From a bacterium (GTDB lineage: Bacteria > Chloroflexota > Dormibacteria > Aeolococcales > Aeolococcaceae): DNA of 9,510 nt. Position numbers and translations under genes: made by a program. Where the stretch lies: NCBI GenBank assembly GCA_021850405.1, contig JAJZMA010000209.1, forward strand, positions 1-9,510, read 5' to 3'. The notes below the pieces were generated by a model, which was given only the letters and a program-made list of their open reading frames with translations, did not search any database and was not told the DNA's origin. Positions 1-5,615 of this stretch are shown one piece after another; positions within the stretch are counted from its first letter, which is position 1; each line of letters starts with the position of its first letter.

Positions 1-1
1 A

Positions 2-346
2 TGCCAACCCCATCTGACGGCACAGATTCTGGCGGTGGATCCCCTTGTCATTGTTCCACTTGGTCGTCATGCACTGGCATGGCTTCTGCCGGATGCACCT
101 CCAATATCTCGCTGCCACGGCATTGTGCTCTACCGCAACGGCAGGGCTGTGGTACCGGTTTACCACCCGGCAGCAGCACTGTACCGGCGGCAGCTGCTTC
201 CGGTACTGCAGGCAGACCTTGCCGTTGTAGCTGGCTTGTTGAGCGAGCAGGGCCAGGGTGGCCCTTCTCCGGATGCATCTCGGAAAACAGCTGCTTTGGC
301 ATCCTTTGCGGCTACGCCTGGGTCGGTGGGTGGAAAGGCAGAATGA
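2..346 (+). CDS. Uracil-DNA glycosylase, family 4 (Fe-S type), C-terminal part; 5' end outside window
   Basis: This enzyme removes uracil from DNA as the first step of base excision repair. The frame is open from base 2 and gives 114 residues up to the TGA at 344-346. The first visible residue is a Cys followed by QPHLTAQI, which matches the last iron-sulfur-ligand region of family 4 enzymes (C-x-P-x-L-x-x-Q). Next come VIVPLGRHAL and, at nucleotides about 152-184, VPVYHPAAALYRR, the characteristic motif with the catalytic-loop His (codon 164-166). The remaining ~40 residues are a low-complexity tail. The N-terminal half, with motif A and the first Fe-S cysteines, lies upstream of the window, so no start is called. 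The stop is 4 bases before the RNase J start, so the two genes probably share a transcript. Family assignment is strong despite the truncation. Confidence 0.88.
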   Translation, partial: CQPHLTAQILAVDPLVIVPLGRHALAWLLPDAPPISRCHGIVLYRNGRAVVPVYHPAAALYRRQLLPVLQADLAVVAGLLSEQGQGGPSPDASRKTAALASFAATPGSVGGKAE

Positions 347-350
347 CACG

Positions 351-2015
351 ATGAATGCTGTTGCGGCTGGAACATTGCGTGTTGTGCCAATCGGAGGCCT
401 TGGAGAGATTGGCCGCAACATGCTGGCTCTGGAGACCGAGCAGGATATTGTTGTTATCGACTGCGGCCTCATGTTTCCTGAGCAGGACATGCTGGGGATA
501 GACCTTGTGATTCCGGATGTCTCATACCTGGTGCAGCACAAGGAAAAGGTGCGGGGAATTTTTCTGACCCATGGGCATGAAGACCACGTCGGCGCATTGC
601 CGTATGTCCTTCCGCGGGTGCCAGTGCCAGTCTACGGAACGCCCCTTACCGTTGGGCTCCTGGCACACAAACTCAAAGAGCACGGACTAGCGGCGTCGAC
701 CGAGGTCATAACGGTTACGCCGGGAAGGGTGGTTTCGGTGGGATCCATGTCGGTGGAGTTCATTCATACCACCCACTCCATACCGGACGCGTGCGCACTG
801 GCAGTGCGAACCCCGCTGGGGATTGTTTTGCATACAGGTGATTTCAAGCTGGACAGTACCCCCATCCATGGCACACCTCCAGACCTGGGCCGCATCGCCG
901 CACTGGGCAATGAGGGTGTCCTGCTGCTGCTGTCGGATAGCACCAATGTCGACAGTCCAGGGGTGACTCCCAGTGAGCGCACTGTTGCTGAGCCACTGGC
1001 TGAGCACTTTCACCGGGCGTCCGGGCGCATCATCATGGCTACTTTCGCATCCAATATTTCGAGGCTGCAGCAGGCATTGTCGGTGGCCGAATCGCAGGGG
1101 CGCAGGGCATTGCTGGTGGGCAGATCGATGCTGAACAATGTGCGCGTTGCACATGACCTTGGACTACTGGAGTACAACGAAGGAACACTGGTTGCTCCAA
1201 AAAAGCTTTCCGGTATTCCGGATGCCAGCATGCTGGTTCTTTGTACCGGCTCCCAGGGCGAGCCGCTTTCCGCCCTGACCCGGATAGCGTCAGGCCAGCA
1301 CCCCATGGTGTCGCTGAAAGAGGGGGACACAGTTATACTCAGTGCCAATCCGATACCAGGAAACGAGGAGATGGTGCATCGCACCATAAATAACCTCTAC
1401 CGGCGCGGCGCGACCGTTTTCCATTCATCCAGACACGGCGTTCACGCCTCAGGGCACGCGAGCCGGGAAGAATTAAAGCTGCTGCTTACCCTGGTGCGGC
1501 CGCGATACTTTATTCCGGTCCACGGTGAATATCGCCATCTAAAACTGCATGCCCAGCTGGGAGCTTCCATGGGAGTGACCCGCCAGGACACTCCTACAGT
1601 CGACAACGGAGTGATCGTCGAGATTGACGCTTCCGGCTTCCATGTGACCGGGGAGCGAGCGAGCTGTGGGTACGTTTATGTCGATGGTGTCAGTATCCCG
1701 GAGGATGGGGAAGTGGTGCTGCGGGACCGGCAGCATATTGCGCATGACGGGATTGTCATCGTCGCCTGTACGGTAGAACGCAGTACGGGCATGGTTGTCT
1801 CGGGCCCTGAGCTGGTGATGCGTGGGGTGGCTGGGGACGGGCTGGAGGGGCTTACGGATGAGGCACGGGAGAAGGTACTCTCTGCGCTGGCAGGGCTTTC
1901 TCCTGACGTAGATCAAACAGTCTGGCAGGCGGTGGTTCACCGGACCTTGGCCCGTTTCTTCTCTGGGCATGCTGCTGGTCATCCCATGGTTCTGCCCGTT
2001 ATAACCATGATCTAG
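351..2015 (+). CDS. rnj: Ribonuclease J (metallo-beta-lactamase / beta-CASP RNase)
   Basis: RNase J is a cytoplasmic zinc-dependent 5'-3' exoribonuclease and endoribonuclease acting in mRNA decay and rRNA maturation. The 554-residue product has the usual full length of about 550. The N-terminal beta-lactamase fold begins VVPIGGLGEIGRNM. The metal motif HGHEDH is at residues 74-79, a further ligand His is at about 142 (TTHSIPD), and the ligand Asp is at 164 (HTGDFK). SDSTN at 196-200 opens the beta-CASP part, followed by FASNISRLQQ, GSQGEP (301-305) and SGHAS (367-371). PVHGEYRHL (389-397) carries the last ligand His. About 150 C-terminal residues form the usual dimerisation/C-terminal domain. 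ATG 351 is chosen because homologues start just before this IGG motif and GGAAAGG lies at 332-338. The in-frame ATG at 258 would add 31 residues that overlap the glycosylase gene and are probably untranslated here. Confidence 0.96.
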   Translation: MNAVAAGTLRVVPIGGLGEIGRNMLALETEQDIVVIDCGLMFPEQDMLGIDLVIPDVSYLVQHKEKVRGIFLTHGHEDHVGALPYVLPRVPVPVYGTPLTVGLLAHKLKEHGLAASTEVITVTPGRVVSVGSMSVEFIHTTHSIPDACALAVRTPLGIVLHTGDFKLDSTPIHGTPPDLGRIAALGNEGVLLLLSDSTNVDSPGVTPSERTVAEPLAEHFHRASGRIIMATFASNISRLQQALSVAESQGRRALLVGRSMLNNVRVAHDLGLLEYNEGTLVAPKKLSGIPDASMLVLCTGSQGEPLSALTRIASGQHPMVSLKEGDTVILSANPIPGNEEMVHRTINNLYRRGATVFHSSRHGVHASGHASREELKLLLTLVRPRYFIPVHGEYRHLKLHAQLGASMGVTRQDTPTVDNGVIVEIDASGFHVTGERASCGYVYVDGVSIPEDGEVVLRDRQHIAHDGIVIVACTVERSTGMVVSGPELVMRGVAGDGLEGLTDEAREKVLSALAGLSPDVDQTVWQAVVHRTLARFFSGHAAGHPMVLPVITMI

Positions 2016-2126
2016 CGGTCAAGTAAGGGTAGTCCTGGGAGCCCGGCCTTTCACGGGCGAACAGTTCGCATTGGTGGGGGATGGGCTCGTCCGGCTCGAC
2101 GTCCCATCGGAGGCACTCTGCCGCAG

Positions 2127-2157
2127 CCTGCCTCCGGTCAGTCAGTAGCCAGGCAGG
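2127..2157 (+). repeat. Inverted repeat with 7-base arms upstream of the small gene
   Basis: CCTGCCT at 2127-2133 is the exact reverse complement of AGGCAGG at 2151-2157, with a 17-base loop. It lies between RNase J and the next gene and just upstream of a candidate -10 element. There is no following T-run, so it does not look like an intrinsic terminator. An operator or a chance repeat are both possible. A weaker 5-base stem (GCCCG 2041-2045 / CGGGC 2054-2058) shortly after the RNase J stop also lacks a T-run. Confidence 0.3.
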
Positions 2158-2170
2158 ATGCCGATTGCCG

Positions 2171-2185
2171 TATACTGCTGCCTCA
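2171..2185 (+). promoter_or_regulatory. Candidate -10 element (TATACT) placed for a leaderless start
   Basis: TATACT at 2171-2176 differs at one position from the bacterial -10 consensus TATAAT. Initiation about 7 bases downstream would fall at or within 2 bases of the ATG at 2185, giving a leaderless message. No good -35 box is seen about 17 bases upstream, and there is no extended TGn. The call rests on the hexamer, on its spacing to the ATG, and on the absence of a Shine-Dalgarno sequence before that ATG. Confidence 0.35.
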
Positions 2186-2577
2186 TGGAAGGTGAGGAGT
2201 CGGGCACTTACGACCTGGATGCTGTTGCTGCATCGCTTCGGGCGGATGCCAGCGACATAAACGTTTTCTTCCAGGTTTTCTGCCAGAAACTTCTGGATAC
2301 CATGGGCGACGCTGTGAAGGTGGAACGCGAGGGAGGCTTTTTCAAGAAGGAGCACCCTATCCACTCAGTAACAGTGACCTTTGGTGAGGATGTCTTTAGT
2401 GCTGAGCTTGCCCACGGCGCGGTTGTTGCCCACCGGGCTCATGCGGTGCGCGGGATTACGCTAAAAAGCGAGGACCTTGATTTTCATTCCTGGCTGGAAG
2501 CCATCGTAAAGGTGCTCGGCCAGCAGGCCCAGGCCAGTGCCCAGGCACGGGCAGCACTCCAGTCGCTGGTTACCTGA
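2185..2577 (+). CDS. Conserved-looking small protein of unknown function upstream of the YbjQ cluster
   Basis: The predicted product is about 130 residues, soluble, with no signal peptide or membrane segment. It reads as alternating helices and strands: an acidic N-terminus, an amphipathic helix (residues about 25-41), a strand-rich centre with a basic GFFKKEHP turn followed by SVTVTFGEDVFSAEL, and a C-terminal helix rich in Ala and Gln. I do not recognise the family. The in-frame ATG at 2158 would add MPIAVYCCL, but its only purine-rich sequence (AGGCAGG) abuts the start codon, which is too close to act as a ribosome site. ATG 2185 fits a leaderless start behind TATACT. It lies 220 bases ahead of the first YbjQ gene on the same strand, so a shared role is possible but unproven. 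Coding status is supported by an uninterrupted frame and protein-like composition. Confidence 0.7.
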   Translation: MEGEESGTYDLDAVAASLRADASDINVFFQVFCQKLLDTMGDAVKVEREGGFFKKEHPIHSVTVTFGEDVFSAELAHGAVVAHRAHAVRGITLKSEDLDFHSWLEAIVKVLGQQAQASAQARAALQSLVT

Positions 2578-2652
2578 TCAACAGTGGCAGTGAGCTGCTT
2601 TCCTCATTTGGCAGGTAGGTTCCCGTCAGTCTGCAGGGCTGGCTGCCTGCTC

Positions 2653-2665
2653 GTGGACGGTCCAC
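2653..2665. repeat. Short palindrome (6-1-6), possible operator half-sites
   Basis: GTGGAC at 2653-2658 and GTCCAC at 2660-2665 are perfect inverted copies around a single base, the size of a small dimeric-repressor site. A repeat of this length is expected once or twice by chance in a window this long, so only its position in the cluster's leader makes it notable. Confidence 0.25.
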
Positions 2666-2667
2666 TG

Positions 2668-2698
2668 CTGCGGGCTTCTCTGGCAGGGTGGCCCGCAG
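2668..2698 (+). repeat. 8-bp perfect stem with 15-base loop in the leader
   Basis: CTGCGGGC at 2668-2675 pairs exactly with GCCCGCAG at 2691-2698, giving a GC-rich stem around a 15-base loop. No T-run follows, so a simple intrinsic terminator is unlikely. It sits about 100 bases upstream of the first YbjQ start and could be a structured 5' leader element. Confidence 0.35.
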
Positions 2699-2797
2699 GG
2701 CCCGCGATCCAGTCGGAGGGGGCAAATAGGTAGACTGGGAAAGTCCGGCAGAAAGAGCTTGTAGCAGGAAGACCCAATAGAAGCAGGAGAGATTTGC

Positions 2798-3610
2798 ATG
2801 ACAGAGGTTTCAACTACTCCCATGGAGGGTTTGCCACAGGACGCCATGAAGCGGCTGGGAGAGCTTCAGGGGCCCAATGGGCTGTTTACCAGTGACCTTA
2901 GCGTAAATGAGTTTCTGCTGGTCAAGGAGGCTGGCTTCCATCCTCTCGGCCTGGTAGTTGGCAGCAGCATTTACCACATCGGCGCAATGCTGAAGAATTT
3001 TGGCTCTAACCAGGAGCTGACCGGCCTGACCCAGGCCATGTATCACGCCCGCGAGCTTGCGATGAGCCGGATGGAGGAGGAGGCGACCATGCTCGGCGCC
3101 GATGGTGTTGTGGGTGTGCGCCTTGACGTGGGCTTCTACGAGTGGGGTCAGGGCACCGCTGAGTTTATCTCCATTGGGACAGCCGTCAAGTCTGAATCCG
3201 GTGGCAACTGGAAGACCGACAAGGGCACACCGTTTTCAAGCGACCTGTCCGGGCAGGATTTCTGGACACTTCTCCAGTCAGGGTACGCACCGCTTGGCCT
3301 TGTGCTTGGCACCTGTGTCTATCATGTGGCGCATCAGGGGATTGGCCAGGTGATAGGCAATATCGGCCAGAACAAGGAGATGAGCAACTTTACCCAGGCA
3401 CTATACGAGGCCCGCGAGCTGGCCATGGAGCGGATGCAGGACGAGGCCAAGGCGCTGAATGCGGAGGGCATTGTAGGCGTGAGCATCGAGGAAAAGTCAC
3501 ATGTCTGGGGCAGCCACGTCATTGAGTTCTTTGCTGCCGGTACAGCTGTGCGCAAGTATCCGTCTGGCGATATTCCGAAGCCAGCCATGGTGCTTTCACT
3601 GGATCGTTAG
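2798..3610 (+). CDS. Two-domain YbjQ-family (UPF0145, 'heavy-metal-binding') protein, first of three
   Basis: This 270-residue protein has two YbjQ-type domains, roughly residues 29-132 and 145-253. Each begins with a TSDLS-like segment (FTSDLSVNEF; FSSDLSGQDF), then a GLVVGSS/GLVLGTC strand, a helix of ARELAM type, and a closing G-[IV]-VGV...GTAV section typical of E. coli YbjQ. YbjQ proteins are about 100-residue homo-oligomers. The heavy-metal-binding label comes from structural genomics and the biochemical role is unproven. Conserved His/Cys in the second domain (C173, H176, H179; H235, H240) could bind metal, which is inference. There is no signal peptide or membrane segment. The start ATG has AGGAGA 7 bases upstream. 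The next gene follows after 8 bases with its own AGGAG overlapping this stop, so the genes are cotranscribed. Confidence 0.88.
   Translation: MTEVSTTPMEGLPQDAMKRLGELQGPNGLFTSDLSVNEFLLVKEAGFHPLGLVVGSSIYHIGAMLKNFGSNQELTGLTQAMYHARELAMSRMEEEATMLGADGVVGVRLDVGFYEWGQGTAEFISIGTAVKSESGGNWKTDKGTPFSSDLSGQDFWTLLQSGYAPLGLVLGTCVYHVAHQGIGQVIGNIGQNKEMSNFTQALYEARELAMERMQDEAKALNAEGIVGVSIEEKSHVWGSHVIEFFAAGTAVRKYPSGDIPKPAMVLSLDR
3491..3516 (+). repeat. 26-base exact direct repeat shared by the first and third YbjQ genes (second copy 5310-5335)
   Basis: Positions 3491-3516 and 5310-5335 are identical and encode the same part of the second YbjQ domain (EKSHVWGSH...) in each gene, including identical synonymous codon choices. 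Sequence on either side has diverged at third positions. This points to paralogy with gene conversion or to constraint on this motif, not to a mobile repeat. Confidence 0.7.
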
Positions 3611-3618
3611 GAGACGTT

Positions 3619-4617
3619 ATGGCCGCAGCCGATAATACGCAGGAGCAGCAGGCAAGGCAGCAGGCCAGCGTGCAGGCGCTGGAGGCTGGCAAACTGCCGG
3701 TAGCTGCCCAGGACAGGATCACTGCCATGCGGAGCGGAACCGATGGATGGACCTCGGATCTGACCACCCAGGAGTTTGCATCCATACGGCATGCCGGGTT
3801 CGACCCGCTTGGAATGGTCATGGGTAGCTGCGTCATGCATCTGGCTTCACAGTGGGGGTATGCGCTGGGTTTTGTGAATACAGGAGCATCCAGGGTCTAT
3901 CCCTGTCCTCATGGCTTTGGCCTTGGGGGGGGAATGGGCTACGGTGGTGGTGGCATGGGCTATGGAGGAGGCGGCTCCATGTATGGCGCGCCGGTCGGTG
4001 GGGAACACTTTCCCGGCTACAACTGGGAGCATGTGACCTACGAGGCTGGAATGACCGCTGCGAGGGATCTGGCGCTAAAACGGTTGATGGAGGAGGCGGC
4101 AGGGCTTTCTGCGCATGGGGTGGTCGGGGTTGAGGTGCGTATCAGCCGGATGGCGGACATTGCCAATACCCTTGAGATGACGATGATTGGTACCGCGGTG
4201 ACCCGTCCAGGGGCGCCAATGCCACAGATGCCTTTTACCTCCCATCTGGATGGCCAGGCATTTGCAAAGGTGATCCATGGGGGCTATGTTCCAGTCCGCC
4301 TGGTGATCGGTGTGGGCGCACTGGAGATAGACCCAGGATGTGTCACTGAGTACCAGGCCCAGAGCTGGAACAATCAGGAAATGCAGCAGCTTAGCGAAGG
4401 AGCTGCCATGGGCCGGATGCTGGCGATAAACCACCTGGATCATGAGGTGCAGGCGGCCAATGCAGATGGCTGTGTGGGAGTGACGGTACAGAGCGAGTTT
4501 TACGAGCTGCCAAATGAGGCAAGGCTAATGGAGATGTTATGTATCGGAACAGCAGTGCGGCACTACACTGATGCTCCGCTGGATGCACTGCCGTCTGGCA
4601 TATTGAGGTTGAAGTGA
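3619..4617 (+). CDS. Two-domain YbjQ-like protein with glycine-rich insertion, second of three
   Basis: The protein has 332 residues. After an extra N-terminal helix rich in Gln/Ala (1-40), a first YbjQ-like domain starts at WTSDLTTQEF (44-53) with GMVMGSCVMHLASQWG. It is then interrupted by about 50 residues (81-133), including a Gly/Tyr/Met tract at 101-128, before resuming with the helix AGMTAARDLALKRLMEEA and GVVGVEV...GTAV. The second domain (about 205-314) keeps FTSHLDGQAF, GCVGVTV and IGTAV. It has lost the CVYHVAHQG-type segment of its neighbours, which is GVGALEIDPG here, so any metal site there is altered. ATG 3619 has AGGAG 5 bases upstream, overlapping the previous stop. Its own TGA overlaps the next gene's start. 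The paralogue has diverged, so it may be a structural or partner subunit with the other two; this is inference. Confidence 0.85.
   Translation: MAAADNTQEQQARQQASVQALEAGKLPVAAQDRITAMRSGTDGWTSDLTTQEFASIRHAGFDPLGMVMGSCVMHLASQWGYALGFVNTGASRVYPCPHGFGLGGGMGYGGGGMGYGGGGSMYGAPVGGEHFPGYNWEHVTYEAGMTAARDLALKRLMEEAAGLSAHGVVGVEVRISRMADIANTLEMTMIGTAVTRPGAPMPQMPFTSHLDGQAFAKVIHGGYVPVRLVIGVGALEIDPGCVTEYQAQSWNNQEMQQLSEGAAMGRMLAINHLDHEVQAANADGCVGVTVQSEFYELPNEARLMEMLCIGTAVRHYTDAPLDALPSGILRLK
3934..3975 (+). repeat. Two tandem 21-base units encoding MGYGGGG
   Basis: Units 3934-3954 and 3955-3975 encode the same heptapeptide MGYGGGG but differ at four synonymous third positions, so the peptide has been kept while the DNA drifted. 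They form the core of the glycine-rich insertion in the middle YbjQ protein (residues 106-119). Confidence 0.75.
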
Positions 4618-5519
4618 TGACTGACGCTATTGCCCTTCCAAATCCACGCGCAGATGCGGCGCTCGCCTTTCTGGCACGGGGTCAGCGCGGTACCAGTGGT
4701 CGTCCGTACACGAGCGATCTGTCGGTGGATGAGGCGATAGTCCTGAAGGAGCTTGGCTACAATCCGCTGGGGCTGGTCGTGGGGAGCAGTGTCTACCATA
4801 TCGGCTTTCCCATGACAACCAGCCTCTGGAATACCAACTGTGAGGTTCAGCAGCTCACCGCTGCCATGTACCAGGCGCGGGAAAAGGCGATAGGTGAGAT
4901 GGTGCAGATGGGGCGCTCACTCGGTGCAGAGGGGGTGGTCGGCGTCAATCTGACGATAAATATGTACAGTGCTGCCAAGCACACCGCAGAATTCTTTGCG
5001 ATGGGTACAGCAGTGTCGAGACCACCAGGTCATCCGCAGAGCGGCAATTTTTTTACGAGCGATCTATCTGGCCAGCAGCTTTTCCTGCTTGAGAAGGCTG
5101 GATACACGCCTGTGGCACTTGTGATGGGAGCATGTGTCTACAACGTCGCCCACCAGGGGATCTCAAAATGGCTTGGGCAGCAGACCCAGAATGTCGAACT
5201 GACCAACTTTACAACGGCACTATATGAGGCAAGGGAGCTCGCAATGCTCCGGATGCAGGGAGAGGCCAAGAAGGCATCTGCATCTGGAATCGTAGGGGTC
5301 ACCATATCTGAAAAGTCACATGTCTGGGGCAGCCATGTAATTGAGTTTTTTGCCATGGGAACTGGTGTCAAGCTGATGGCGGAAAAATACCAGCAGCTGG
5401 GTGTGACCATGGTAGTCGGCCTGGAAGAGCCTGAGCAGGGGTTTGTCGAGGGGGCAACGCCAGTGGCCGCAGCAGGTGCTGAGGGACAGGCGGCTGCTGC
5501 CAACGTCACCCAGGGCTAG
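4617..5519 (+). CDS. Two-domain YbjQ-family protein, third of three
   Basis: The product is 300 residues with two YbjQ-type domains. The first spans about 31-133 (YTSDLSVDEA, LGLVVGSSVYHIG, GVVGVNL, AMGTAV). The second spans about 145-252 (FFTSDLSGQQL, VALVMGACVYNVAHQG, ALYEARELAM, GIVGVTISEKSHVWGSHVIEF). The domain order and motifs match the first gene of the cluster much more closely than the second, so the first and third are the closest paralogues. A tail of about 45 residues rich in Ala, Gly, Glu and Gln (256-300) looks disordered. ATG 4617 shares its A with the previous TGA (TGATG), and GAGG lies at 4604-4607. GTG 4614 would add one residue and is an alternative. The arrangement implies translational coupling. 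The biochemical role is unknown, as for the family. Confidence 0.87.
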   Translation: MTDAIALPNPRADAALAFLARGQRGTSGRPYTSDLSVDEAIVLKELGYNPLGLVVGSSVYHIGFPMTTSLWNTNCEVQQLTAAMYQAREKAIGEMVQMGRSLGAEGVVGVNLTINMYSAAKHTAEFFAMGTAVSRPPGHPQSGNFFTSDLSGQQLFLLEKAGYTPVALVMGACVYNVAHQGISKWLGQQTQNVELTNFTTALYEARELAMLRMQGEAKKASASGIVGVTISEKSHVWGSHVIEFFAMGTGVKLMAEKYQQLGVTMVVGLEEPEQGFVEGATPVAAAGAEGQAAAANVTQG

Positions 5520-5615
5520 GGCGCTGCTGTCAGTTCTGCACGGGAAGGTGAGCCTGGCCAGTCTGCTGCATCCCGTATTGCCCCATAAGCGGCAGTACGC
5601 TCTGGCCGGCATCTG
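5520..5615. other. Convergent intergenic gap between the YbjQ cluster and the minus-strand operon
   Basis: Both neighbouring transcripts end here. ACGGGA at 5540-5545 pairs with TCCCGT at 5571-5576 over a long 25-base loop that contains the palindrome CTGGCCAG (5554-5561). There is no T-run on either strand, so I see no clear intrinsic terminator. Factor-dependent termination or overlapping 3' ends are possible. Confidence 0.35.

Larger units (their letters stand above)
2578..2797 (+). promoter_or_regulatory. 220-base intergenic leader of the YbjQ cluster
   Basis: This is the longest gap between genes in the window. No convincing small gene is seen on either strand. It holds two inverted repeats (listed separately) and a strong ribosome site, AGGAGA at 2785-2790, 7 bases before the ATG at 2798, which fixes the start of the first YbjQ gene. 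TAGACT at 2731-2736 is a weak -10 candidate with no matching -35. The promoter of the three-gene cluster probably lies here or in front of the 2185 gene. Confidence 0.4.

Noticed and set aside
258..350. Extended RNase J start at ATG 258
   Set aside because: It would add 31 residues lying inside the glycosylase gene, with no family similarity. ATG 351 sits just before the conserved IGGLGEIG motif and has a purine-rich site upstream.
1..354. 117-residue Cys/Gly/Ser-rich plus-strand frame starting with ATG at base 1
   Set aside because: It overlaps the frame that clearly encodes the uracil-DNA glycosylase C-terminus (Fe-S Cys, HPAAAL motif); its composition is that of an out-of-frame reading.
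687..1154. 155-residue minus-strand frame within RNase J
   Set aside because: Shadow of a full-length, motif-complete RNase J gene.
2041..2058. Possible terminator after RNase J (GCCCG...CGGGC)
   Set aside because: Only a 5-base stem with an 8-base loop and no T-run, so not enough to call a terminator.
2512..2555. CAGGCC/CAGGCA-rich short repeats at the end of the small gene
   Set aside because: Explained by an Ala/Gln-rich helix (QQAQASAQARAA) in the coding frame; not a regular tandem array.
3934..3975. Tandem units considered as a CRISPR-like or mobile repeat
   Set aside because: Only two in-frame 21-base units encoding a Gly-rich peptide; there are no spacers and no flanking mobile genes.
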